NCBI GenBank assembly: GCA_964036045.1
Contig: OZ038381.1
Span: 147,445,596 to 147,509,595 of the forward strand
Length of the DNA stretch: 64,000 bases
Direction of reading: 5' to 3'
Source: Eutreptiella sp. 'Long Island Sound 2002'
Taxonomy: Eukaryota; Euglenozoa; Euglenophyceae; Eutreptiales; Eutreptiaceae
Shown: positions 53,401 through 60,919 of the stretch, in pieces
How positions within the stretch are numbered: position 1 is the stretch's first letter
Layout: every line of letters begins with the position of its first letter
Translations under genes and position numbers: made by a program
Notes under the pieces: generated by a model
What the model saw: the letters and a program-made list of their open reading frames with translations, nothing else
Told to the model about the DNA's origin: nothing
The model's database searches: none

Positions 53401-55394
53401 ACCAGCCACAACGGCGTCGGCGCGTGGGGCCGGGGGCGTAAGGGCTCTGGCCACGCCACGTCCGCGTTGGGCTCTTGGTGCTCGCTTTCCGCGAGTACGT
53501 CGCAGAGGATGTACATGAGGGCCGCTGGCGGGTGGTACGCCGCCCCCCGCGTGGGGGGGGACAGGCCGTCCCGGCGGCGGTAGCCCCCGACGTGGAGGTG
53601 CAGGCCGTCCGGGGTCACCCGTGGGCCGGTGTGGGCGTCCTGCTTAGCCCTCGTGGGGTGGACGAGTCTCAGGCGGGGGTCCCGTGTGCCGGTGGTGTGG
53701 AAGAGGTGGGCCAGGGCATCGCGCCACCCGGGGTGGTTGGTGGGCCCTTGCTCATGGCGGCAATAATGGAGGTGTTCATCGGCGCATTGGTTGAGGCACT
53801 CCCGCACCGCCGTCGGCCACCGATCGTCGTTGTCGGGGAAGGGGTGGCGTGGCCCGTGGTGCCCATGCCACGGCGTTGCGTGTGGCACCGTCAGGCGGCA
53901 CGTGTCGCGGTGTCGCAGCTTGGCGGTGCGCAGCGTGACAATTTTGCCCGGCGGGGACTGTAGTTGGACATGAGCCGCCCTGGGGCACGCGATGGGGTTG
54001 TACATCCCCACTCCCAGGGCGGCCAGGGCCCGGGGGATGCGGTGGACCCAGTCGCCTCCCGCCAGAGTTGCGAACTCCGGGACGGGGTAGTGCACCTCGG
54101 GGCATATTCCGTGCGCGCCGGCTATCTCCCAGAACATCTTGGTGACCTCCGCGCGCACGGAGGTTGCGCGGTGGTGGACGAGTGTACCCACGAGGGCCAC
54201 CGCTGCCTGCTGGCACCGCGTGGGCACCCGTGTGAGCCCCAGGGTCCGGTCATCCTGCAGGCTGTCCCGCGAGGCGTCGAAGCCGTATCGTGCCCTGTCC
54301 TTCGCGACCTGGACCGTGATGTGGTCCAGGTGGCGTGCAGTGTCGGAGTCGTCGGCGATGAAAGGGGCGACGTACTGCGTCACCCCTCCGAGGATCGCCA
54401 GGATGACGTCCTGCACCACCTTCGGTGGCGCGAGGGTGTTAAGGCACCAGTGGTGCACTGCCGCCAGGCGTAGCCGGTGCTTGCGCTGCAGGGAGAACTC
54501 CCCGTCCGGCTGCAGCTGGAGTCCCAGGTAGGGGACGGAGTCCGCCGCTGGTACCCAGTACCACGGGTTTTCCAGGTGGGGGCAGAGGCGCAGCTGCAGG
54601 CCCGGGACCCCCTCCGTGGTGGCCATGGCGCACTTGCGGGGGTTGAGCTCCATGCCCATCATCCCCAGGTACGCGGCCACCGCCTCCACGCCCTCGACGA
54701 AATGCTGCAGCGTGTGGGCCACCACCAGCAGGTCGTCGATATAGGCCTGGATGAGGCCGTGCTCGGCCCCTCCCGGCGGGCGCAGGCGGTGCCCCTGTGC
54801 CCTGAGCAGGGGCTCCAGGAGGAGCGCGTACAGCAGGGGGCTCTCGGGGTTGCCCTGCCTGACGCCGCGTAGCATGTAGACGGGCTGCGTTAGCCCGTGT
54901 GCTGTGACGATGCGCAGCCTGGCGCACGTGTGGAGGAAGAGCAGGAGGTCAATGACGTCCGGCGGCACGGAGAGGTGGCGCAGGATGAGGTGGAGGGTGC
55001 CGTGTGGGGCGGTGTCGAAGGCCTTCCGGGCGTCGAAGGAGAAGACGTAGTTGGGCCTTCCCCGCTGGAGCTGCCGCTGCGCCATGAACAGCGGGGGGCC
55101 TGTGTTGGAGCCAGGGAGGGCCCCCTGCTGCCAGTCGCTGACCACCCCGTGCCGTGTGAGCACCTCCGTGATGCGCTGGGTGAGGGGGCCCGTGAGCAGC
55201 TTCATGTCCAGCTGGCCCAGGGCTATGGGCCTGTAGTCGTCCAGTCTGGCAGAGCCCGGTACCTTGGGGCTGAGCCAGATGTGCGCGTCCCTCCAGTGCA
55301 TCGGTGGCGGGGCGCCGCGGAGGATGGCCCGGTAGGAGTGGACCAGGAGCCACTGGACGGGTGCCGGGAGGGCCTTGATGAAGCGGGCCTCCAC
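50460..55394 (-). CDS. LINE-B reverse transcriptase / RNase H polyprotein
   Basis: 1644 uninterrupted codons, opening at a GTG after a frame break near 55415; the natural protein continues upstream into the endonuclease. RT: DDYRPIALGQLD (52-63), motif A FSFDARKAF (Asp 121), motif B GVRQGNPESP (177-186), motif C YIDD (218-221), motif D GMELNPRKC. There is a 400-residue connecting region, including an unrecognised block at about 660-760. RNase H: DASGGG (Asp 820), GEGVAAS (Glu 855), VDAEVI (Asp 876), HKADWAAS (Asp 944), so all four acidic positions are present. A LINE-type finger is at C1059-x2-C1062-x10-H1073-x2-C1076. A further ~570-residue tail ends in a second four-Cys cluster (CRLC...CERC, 1553-1576). 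No restriction-like endonuclease motif was found in the tail. Confidence 0.9.
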   Translation of the reverse strand: MEARFIKALPAPVQWLLVHSYRAILRGAPPPMHWRDAHIWLSPKVPGSARLDDYRPIALGQLDMKLLTGPLTQRITEVLTRHGVVSDWQQGALPGSNTGPPLFMAQRQLQRGRPNYVFSFDARKAFDTAPHGTLHLILRHLSVPPDVIDLLLFLHTCARLRIVTAHGLTQPVYMLRGVRQGNPESPLLYALLLEPLLRAQGHRLRPPGGAEHGLIQAYIDDLLVVAHTLQHFVEGVEAVAAYLGMMGMELNPRKCAMATTEGVPGLQLRLCPHLENPWYWVPAADSVPYLGLQLQPDGEFSLQRKHRLRLAAVHHWCLNTLAPPKVVQDVILAILGGVTQYVAPFIADDSDTARHLDHITVQVAKDRARYGFDASRDSLQDDRTLGLTRVPTRCQQAAVALVGTLVHHRATSVRAEVTKMFWEIAGAHGICPEVHYPVPEFATLAGGDWVHRIPRALAALGVGMYNPIACPRAAHVQLQSPPGKIVTLRTAKLRHRDTCRLTVPHATPWHGHHGPRHPFPDNDDRWPTAVRECLNQCADEHLHYCRHEQGPTNHPGWRDALAHLFHTTGTRDPRLRLVHPTRAKQDAHTGPRVTPDGLHLHVGGYRRRDGLSPPTRGAAYHPPAALMYILCDVLAESEHQEPNADVAWPEPLRPRPHAPTPLWLVTTDDQCTQAAGQAQFRAEWVIVQVGAGQPEPRGLPRGTALLVATGVPHDPHMAVHALENRPEDTGHLVVHQRGGPAWLKEHVTALRSWASTVARAEIRLHDHPAISPGDTRALSVDQLTHSQPDVRWHSTDLNAGRLSPTGYYWIPEAWGHTSSDASGGGPCKHATSVALAADLTRTWAVAISGTVPDGEGVAASLPLHYGAHRPWVHTVDAEVILHLLRHADPERTTGVPAGAAKVVNQMPLRWLRDGLCARGRHAGHPFWYVRATSHHSDALLHKADWAASQDTVLQNTPPDPGHAQLIVAGRDGHLDLRPPTMRVLGEVAQRAQTDHALTHRGHTPLGAAHATAYVHARDLTAAATNRRALRARDGHTPVQRRLRVSKERLSGVAIVPQPCLFCGGPEETPVYMHVGCTHSRLLWPHYRQAVHEAARHLPPGDKALWVASWRSAGATWTEVFCSGLVPEDAEAQLRAITRYDPPGGTSVDDFLHHMLRMGDFAWELRNHRLEQFLHDPLSAAARAHRWLTAAEGDHPPPPPRPDKDFVASLRVVNGTLECPLQESPHPYQDLPGGFWRHLQDALFPPWIIGRGSMTAWEARIVGGGWAREWGWWCAATRAPETPAQRYAAIPLRGWGPDTRPRPTMVRGAGPDHPWDAATGEWLQAAPGPQTGWTGDVSSLVRTPVPPRIVLHTANVLRATEIRTWGHAAATVRWHPSEDGATQLTVAHFKAGGPVYDDALSRLGDTQGPLLLMLPTGIAAALRQELDGCEGLRVGWEAVADGTLLALLHRDTANGCQWDALTPHLTGRHVYMASPPQGHPRPVWDDLIAAFHDHGILPGDTWQEVQRKMLGKDYRRRVRARLLEIRDPLRQRWDDLWLRHLDPWSPPSHLAHTCRLCGECDTVSSAAATGANRCERCTQVAACPWPEPPAGPRRRTEEEALRRRIEGAHTPSHAQAGPAGAALLWIHVHLRDPTSIAHLSHVFAP

Positions 55395-57132
55395 GTGGTT
55401 AGGACCCGGGCCTTGCCATCGGCCTTGTCCAGGGCGGACTTCAGGTCCTGCATGGAGTACTGCTGGACCTGTGTCCAGGCTCCCTCAGGGACCCGGGGGA
55501 CGTGGCGGCCGAGGACCGCCTGGAAACCCGGGAGGTCCACCGGGCGTTTGTCATACAGTTCTCGCCAAAAGGCGCGAACTGCGAACATCACGTCGTGGGC
55601 CTCCGTGAGGAGCGTTTGGGTGTCGGGAACCCGCACGTTCCAGAGGCCTGACAGGCCTGGGGCCTCTACCTCTATGGCTCCCCGCACGGCTTTCCATCGC
55701 TGGGCGATGTCGGGGGCGTGGCGGCGCCAGAAGTCCTTGATGGCGCGCTTGCGGTCTGCCGCCAGGAGGGCGCGGAGCTGGCGAATGTCCTCCTCGAGGG
55801 CGGCTGCTTGCCTCTCCACCTCCTCCTGCAGCTGGCCCTGCGTGGTCGGGCGGAACCCGGGTGACACACTCTGCAGTTCCTCCGTGAGCCGGAGCGCCGC
55901 CTCGGACCGGATGCCATGCCTGGCCGCGTCTGCCTGGTACGCTGCCGGGGCGCGCGCTGCCAGGGTGTCATAGCGGAGGACCGCTGCCTGGAGCTGCTTT
56001 CCGCTCTCCGGGAGGTCCCCCTCCGCCGGGTCCGTTCCCGCCGGAGACGGCTGCCGGCGCCCCACCACGCGCGCCATGGCGTCATGCGTCGCGTGGAGGT
56101 GTTCGAACACCTTGTCCACCGCAGCCGCGGGCATGGACCCGTAGTCGTGCTGCTCTGCGGGACCCAGCCAGGGCGCAAGGGAGGGTTCATCCTGCGCGGC
56201 GGTGACCGCCGCCCACAGGCAGTGTTGGACGGGCGCAGCCTCGGCGTCGTACGGGAGGAGGCGGCCTTCCGTGTGGCTGTAGGGGGTGGGCATCGCCGCG
56301 CGTCCCGCTGCGCTGAGGAGGCCCGGCAGGGCCAGGCGGACCGGGAGGTGGTCCGAGCCGACCACCTGGGGGTGTGCCATGCCGCGAGCCCAGACGCTCT
56401 CCCGCAGGGACCACGGCAGGAGGGGCTCGTTGACCAGGAAAGTGTCCACCCTGTGCTGGGACCGGTGGAGCGTGGGGGTCATGTCCTCCTCGCCGCCTGC
56501 TGCGGCTCTTCGGAAGCCGCAGGCTTCCCAGCCCGCTCGGAAATGCTCCGTGGCCGGCTTGGCGGGGACATCCATGTAGATGTTGGTGTCACCGGCGATG
56601 ACCACCGGGTGCCTCCCGCCGAAGCCTTGTTGCCGTGGCATACATTTGTATGTCGGCCCAGAACGCCGCCCGTCCCGCCCACGTGGACGTTGATGAGGGT
56701 GAGGCCTCCCCCGTCCGTGCGGATCTCCAGGGCCGCGGCTTTCCCGGGGACAATTTCCGTGAAGCTGAGCAACTCGTGCTCCGCCACGTACTTACTGCTG
56801 ACCGCGGTGAGGAGGCCCCCCCCTCTCGAGGTGGAGGTGGCCCCCGTCTCCGCCAGCCGGCTGCTGAAGTAGGCGGTGTACCCCTTGTCCCGGAGCGCCG
56901 CGGCCGCGTGCATCTCCTGCGCCCTGGTGGCGATCCCCGTTTCCTGGAGCATGATGGCAAAGCCCCCCTCCTGGGGCAGCATGCCGGTGATGAGGTGCTC
57001 CTTGTCGGTGCAGGCCGCCGGCCCCCGGCGCCGCCGGAGTGTGTCCCGGAGGGACCGGTCTGGCGGCACGAGGCCGTTGCACAGGTTCCACGAGAGGAGC
57101 CACAGGGCGTCGCCCGTCGTGTCCTCCTGGAG
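55395..57132 (-). pseudogene. LINE-B APE-like endonuclease and linker, frameshifted
   Basis: It begins directly after the ORF1 stop, in the same frame: LWLLSWNLCNGL (strand 1 with the catalytic Asn), MLQETGI (metal-binding Glu, near 56950), GGGLLTAVSSKY, LTLINVHVG. Near 56665-56630 the reading passes through two frame changes. Then come VIAGDTNIYMD (Asp/Asn), HRVDTFLVNEPL and VVGSDHLPV (SDH, near 56365). All the APE signature blocks are recognisable. The second frame (56641-55223) continues as a helical linker toward RT and loses register near 55415, where a missing C in the ...GKA-PG... region throws RT into the next frame. So this copy could not make an intact endonuclease-RT protein. Confidence 0.8.
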
Positions 57133-60100
57133 TCAGCTATCCCGCGTCGGCATCGCCGCCGGGTCCGCTGGTGCCGCCAGGGCATCTGGGTGCGCCGCAT
57201 CCGCTGAGCCCGTTCCCAGCGGGGCCCACAGGGGGCCCCGGGGGACCGGGGGAGTCAGGGGGGCCAGGGGGGCCAGCCCCGCGGGGATGGACATGGACCC
57301 TGGTGGGGCCGCACCGCCGGCCCCCGGGGCCGCTCCGGGTGCCTCCTCACCTCCATCTGCCTGGTCGGCTGCCTGGGGCAGGGGGCGCCGGGTGTACGGG
57401 GCGTGCCACGGGGACCTCCGTGCTCTCCCCTGCAGGATGTTGGCGGCCGCCTCCTTGTCGTCCGCTGGGGCCGCAGCGTGCACCGCGTGCCACGCCAGGT
57501 GTTCCAGCATTGCCCCGCTGGTGTAGTACTTGTCCGCACACAGGGGGCATTTCGTCGGCTCCGTGGCCCCTCGCGCCGGGGGGAGCTGCACTGACTTCCG
57601 AATGGCACCCTCTGCCGCTGGCTCGAAGGGCAGGTTGGCCAGCGGCACCGTGTGTGGTGCCAGCGTGCGGCCCGGGGCCGCCGCATCGAGGGCTCGCGTC
57701 GCGGGCGCGGGCCCGAGGCCTCGGGCGGCATCGCGCTGCGCGTCTGCTTGCAGCCACGTTTGCCAGTGCGTGGAGCCGATTTGGCGGTCGGGTTTGCTCC
57801 TCCACCGCAGGTCGTGGAAGGCCTGTAGCCAGTGGTACACCGTGGTCGGGACCGCCAGCTGGAGCTCCAGGTCGGCGGGGTGCGCCGCTGCCGGCCACAC
57901 TCCCGGCCTCGCCGCCCGGGCGTTGTCCTTCAACCTGACCTGGAGCAGGAGGGCGTGGTGTTCGCCCTCCCGCAGCGCCTTGATGATCATGCGTGTGCAG
58001 TCTGCCACGCGGATCACGGCTTCGGGCCCCGGCAGGCACTCAGGGTCGCAGACGACGATGTGCGCGTCCGCCGGGCTGAACATGCAGACCACCCACTGTG
58101 GGTTCTGCTGCCCCCGTTGGGCCACCGCCAGGGTAGCTGCTGGGCGGGCGTGCGTGATGGGCCCCGCGTGGAGGTCCGGGACGTCCGTGGCCCTGATGGC
58201 GTCTCCCTGCCACGCGCCCCGTAGATGCTCCTCCTGGTCGGGGCTCCACACCAGTGTGGGGGGGTTGAGCCACCCCGGTTCCTGCCTCTTGTTGGGGGCG
58301 CTGACAGTGTGTAGCAGGACCGCCAGCGGCCAGGGGTCCGCCGACATATAGTAGGCCTGGGTGGGCCCCTGTCGCCAGTCGACGTGGGACAGGGGCGGGA
58401 AAGCCCCCTGCCTGGCGGTGCTGTGCCAGACCGTCCATCGGCCTCCGGCCAGGATGTGCGACCGGTACCCTCCGGCGTGGCCGTGTACGATGGCTTGGTA
58501 GCCTGCCGTCTGCAGTACCAGTGCCTCCCCCTGCTTAGGCCCGGGCGGGGGCGCGCCATCGCCCGCACCCCAGACGCGGGTGCGCCCGCGGAGTGTGGCA
58601 TGCCACGGGTCTGGTGCATCGCGCTGGGGCCCTTGTATGCATCCCGCAATTTGCGCCGGGCCGTGGTGGTGGACGAAGCTCTCCCCGCCGTCTGCTAGCA
58701 AAGCCGCCGCGACGACGTATAGTTGCTCCGCCGTGAGGGGTGCCGTCGGCTCGTGCGTCGCGGCCGGCCGTCGGGGCCGCGTGTCGCGGCAGGGGACGTG
58801 GGGCAGCAGCTGCGCCGGCCACGCCGCCACTGGACCCATGGTGACGGCCGCGACCGCGGACGCCAGCGCCGTGCGGTCCGTGGGTCTGTACTGCCGGAGT
58901 CCCGTGGTATCTCGGGTGAGGTGCCTGCAGGCTGCCATCCAGGCCACCGCTCCGCAGTTCGTGCAGTCCGGTTCGGCACCGCTCGCATCGTCGCCTCCCC
59001 ACTGCTGTACCGTGGTGGCGGTGTCGAGCGGGGGGCCCCGCTGTAGCGCCTCCGGGCCCTGCTCCGGCGGGAGGGCGGGCAGGATTGGCTGCAGGTAGTT
59101 TTGCGCGCCCTGGCGCTCCGGGTGCGTGTGGTACGGGTTCTGCCGGCGGTGTTCCGGGGTTGCCCGTGGCTGGAAGAGGAGCTGGTGCAGGTACCAGTGG
59201 CCCTCCGCGGTGGACGGATTGCGGAGCGTTAGCCACTGTTCCACCACGCCTCCTGGGTGCGCGGCCTCGACGCGGCGCTGCAACCCCAGGCGGCCTAGGC
59301 GATTGGACGTGCCCGCGGGTGGGATGTGTGCTTGCGGGTAGAGCACCCGCAGCGGCTCCAGCGCCAGGTCCAGCACTTCGTCGTTGAGCTGCTTCGTAAG
59401 GGCCGACGCCCTGTGTAGGGCGTGGAGGACCCCGGGTGTGGGGGCCGTGAGCTGTTCGAGCACCGGTCCCGGCGGGTACCGCGTACCCGGGTTCGTCAGC
59501 CACTCCCTGGTGTGGCTCAGTACGGCTTTCCACACGTCCCTTGTAAAGGCGTGCTGGGGGGCCAATGAGGGGACCATCCGTAGGAGGCGGTGGCACGCCG
59601 GCGGCGATCGCATGGGCTGTGGGGCGGCCGCCGTGATCCACCTGCACGCCGTGCCGGGCACGATCGCCCCCCATTCCACGGTCCCCATGCCCTCGGCATG
59701 AATCAGCGCCTGGCCTTGGACAATGGGGAAATAGGGGCTCGAGCGCCCTTTCCCTTCCTTCCACCGTACCCAGGCGGCCCCCGCCTGCAGGCTGCGGAGC
59801 AGGGCCACGCCGGGGAGGGGCGGCTGCGGGAAAGCCCCCTTGACGGCCTGGGTGGCGTGGGCCAAGGTGCCCATTGGTAAGTACCACAACGGGAGGGTCC
59901 AGGGGCCCGGCAGTGGTTGCGCCACCCCTGCGTCCCATCGCCACTCGGAGTCTGGCGGGGCGGCCGGGACCGTGCCCGTCTGCAGGAAGTGGCGCGCCTG
60001 CTTGTCGGGGTGCCGTTGGAGGGTTGCCGCGAGGCTGAGCCCCTCTGCCGCTGGTGCCACCGGGAGGCCGCCCCGGGGCCTGCGCCAGGGGTATTCCTGG

Positions 60101-60828
60101 TCGGTCGGCCAGGTGTGGAGGTCCCGGGCGATGTCCTCCGCGGTCCCTGTGGGGGCGTCCTCTGGTGCCAGGTGCCACATGATGGCGAGCACCGCCCATG
60201 TGGAAAAGGGCCACGCCCGCGGGGGGGTGTACACCTGGATGGTCCACTGTGGGCACGCCCGCCGCACGCGGGACACGTGGAGCACCCCTCGGACCATGTC
60301 CGCCGCCAGGACCAGCACCATTCCCGAGGGATCCACAATGATCCCCTCTGCGGGTCCACCGTGGCAGCCCCGGGTGTGCAGGGCCACTGCCGCCTGTCCC
60401 GCGTGGGTGACGCGGTCGACGGCCTCCTGGATGTTCACGCTGCCGCGCGCGGTCTCATCCAGGATCCAGCCCTGCGTCACCCCGTAGCGTAGGGCGGCGC
60501 GTGCGGCCGCGGGTTTCACCTCGGGTAACGCTCCGTCGTCGACATCGGGCTGGGGGTGCTGTTTGGGGCACCAGCCTTCGCCGGTGCAATGGCCCCGTTT
60601 CCACGCGGGGCAGATCGCGGGTACGCTGCCCGCCGGCGGCGCAGGTTCCGCGGGCGCGCCCCCCGTGGGGGGCTCCGGCAATGCCTCCAGGTCGGAGTCT
60701 GTGCCCGTGTCCCCTTGTGGGGGGTCTCCTTCGCCGTCTCTGAGTCCCAGCGCCCTGATGACCTCGTGTGCTTCGTCCAGCGTCGGAGATCGGGGGCGTG
60801 TCTTGCGTGGTGCCGCGGGTTCCGCCAT
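57133..60828 (-). CDS. LINE-B ORF1 with CCCH finger, USP-like module and C2H2 finger
   Basis: 1231 codons from the ATG at 60828. Another in-frame ATG at 60933 lies in the repeat array and is less likely; residue numbers below count from it. The start region is acidic and disordered. A CCCH finger (C108-x7-C116-x5-C122-x3-H126) suggests RNA binding. About 140-600 is an unrecognised folded region. About 650-865 resembles a ubiquitin-specific protease: the Cys box CTNCGAVAWMAACRHL (C660 after N659) and the His box YQAIVHGHAGGYRSHILAGG (H826) followed by RWTVWHS, closing with AYYMSADP. The usual Asp/Asn third residue is not evident (His/Ser there). About 900-1080 is another folded region. A C2H2 finger follows (C1129-x2-C1132-x12-H1145-x3-H1149). 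It ends in a Pro/Ala tail at TGA 57133-57135; the endonuclease continues in frame. A cysteine protease in a LINE ORF1 recalls the Dualen/RandI group. Confidence 0.72.
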   Translation of the reverse strand: MAEPAAPRKTRPRSPTLDEAHEVIRALGLRDGEGDPPQGDTGTDSDLEALPEPPTGGAPAEPAPPAGSVPAICPAWKRGHCTGEGWCPKQHPQPDVDDGALPEVKPAAARAALRYGVTQGWILDETARGSVNIQEAVDRVTHAGQAAVALHTRGCHGGPAEGIIVDPSGMVLVLAADMVRGVLHVSRVRRACPQWTIQVYTPPRAWPFSTWAVLAIMWHLAPEDAPTGTAEDIARDLHTWPTDQEYPWRRPRGGLPVAPAAEGLSLAATLQRHPDKQARHFLQTGTVPAAPPDSEWRWDAGVAQPLPGPWTLPLWYLPMGTLAHATQAVKGAFPQPPLPGVALLRSLQAGAAWVRWKEGKGRSSPYFPIVQGQALIHAEGMGTVEWGAIVPGTACRWITAAAPQPMRSPPACHRLLRMVPSLAPQHAFTRDVWKAVLSHTREWLTNPGTRYPPGPVLEQLTAPTPGVLHALHRASALTKQLNDEVLDLALEPLRVLYPQAHIPPAGTSNRLGRLGLQRRVEAAHPGGVVEQWLTLRNPSTAEGHWYLHQLLFQPRATPEHRRQNPYHTHPERQGAQNYLQPILPALPPEQGPEALQRGPPLDTATTVQQWGGDDASGAEPDCTNCGAVAWMAACRHLTRDTTGLRQYRPTDRTALASAVAAVTMGPVAAWPAQLLPHVPCRDTRPRRPAATHEPTAPLTAEQLYVVAAALLADGGESFVHHHGPAQIAGCIQGPQRDAPDPWHATLRGRTRVWGAGDGAPPPGPKQGEALVLQTAGYQAIVHGHAGGYRSHILAGGRWTVWHSTARQGAFPPLSHVDWRQGPTQAYYMSADPWPLAVLLHTVSAPNKRQEPGWLNPPTLVWSPDQEEHLRGAWQGDAIRATDVPDLHAGPITHARPAATLAVAQRGQQNPQWVVCMFSPADAHIVVCDPECLPGPEAVIRVADCTRMIIKALREGEHHALLLQVRLKDNARAARPGVWPAAAHPADLELQLAVPTTVYHWLQAFHDLRWRSKPDRQIGSTHWQTWLQADAQRDAARGLGPAPATRALDAAAPGRTLAPHTVPLANLPFEPAAEGAIRKSVQLPPARGATEPTKCPLCADKYYTSGAMLEHLAWHAVHAAAPADDKEAAANILQGRARRSPWHAPYTRRPLPQAADQADGGEEAPGAAPGAGGAAPPGSMSIPAGLAPLAPLTPPVPRGPLWAPLGTGSADAAHPDALAAPADPAAMPTRDS

Positions 60829-60919
60829 TGCTATGTCGCTGTGTCTAAGAGCAGGGGGCGGAGTGCGGATGTCCCGTGGCTGGTGCGTTGGTGCGTTGGT
60901 GCGTTGCTCGGTGTGGGGG

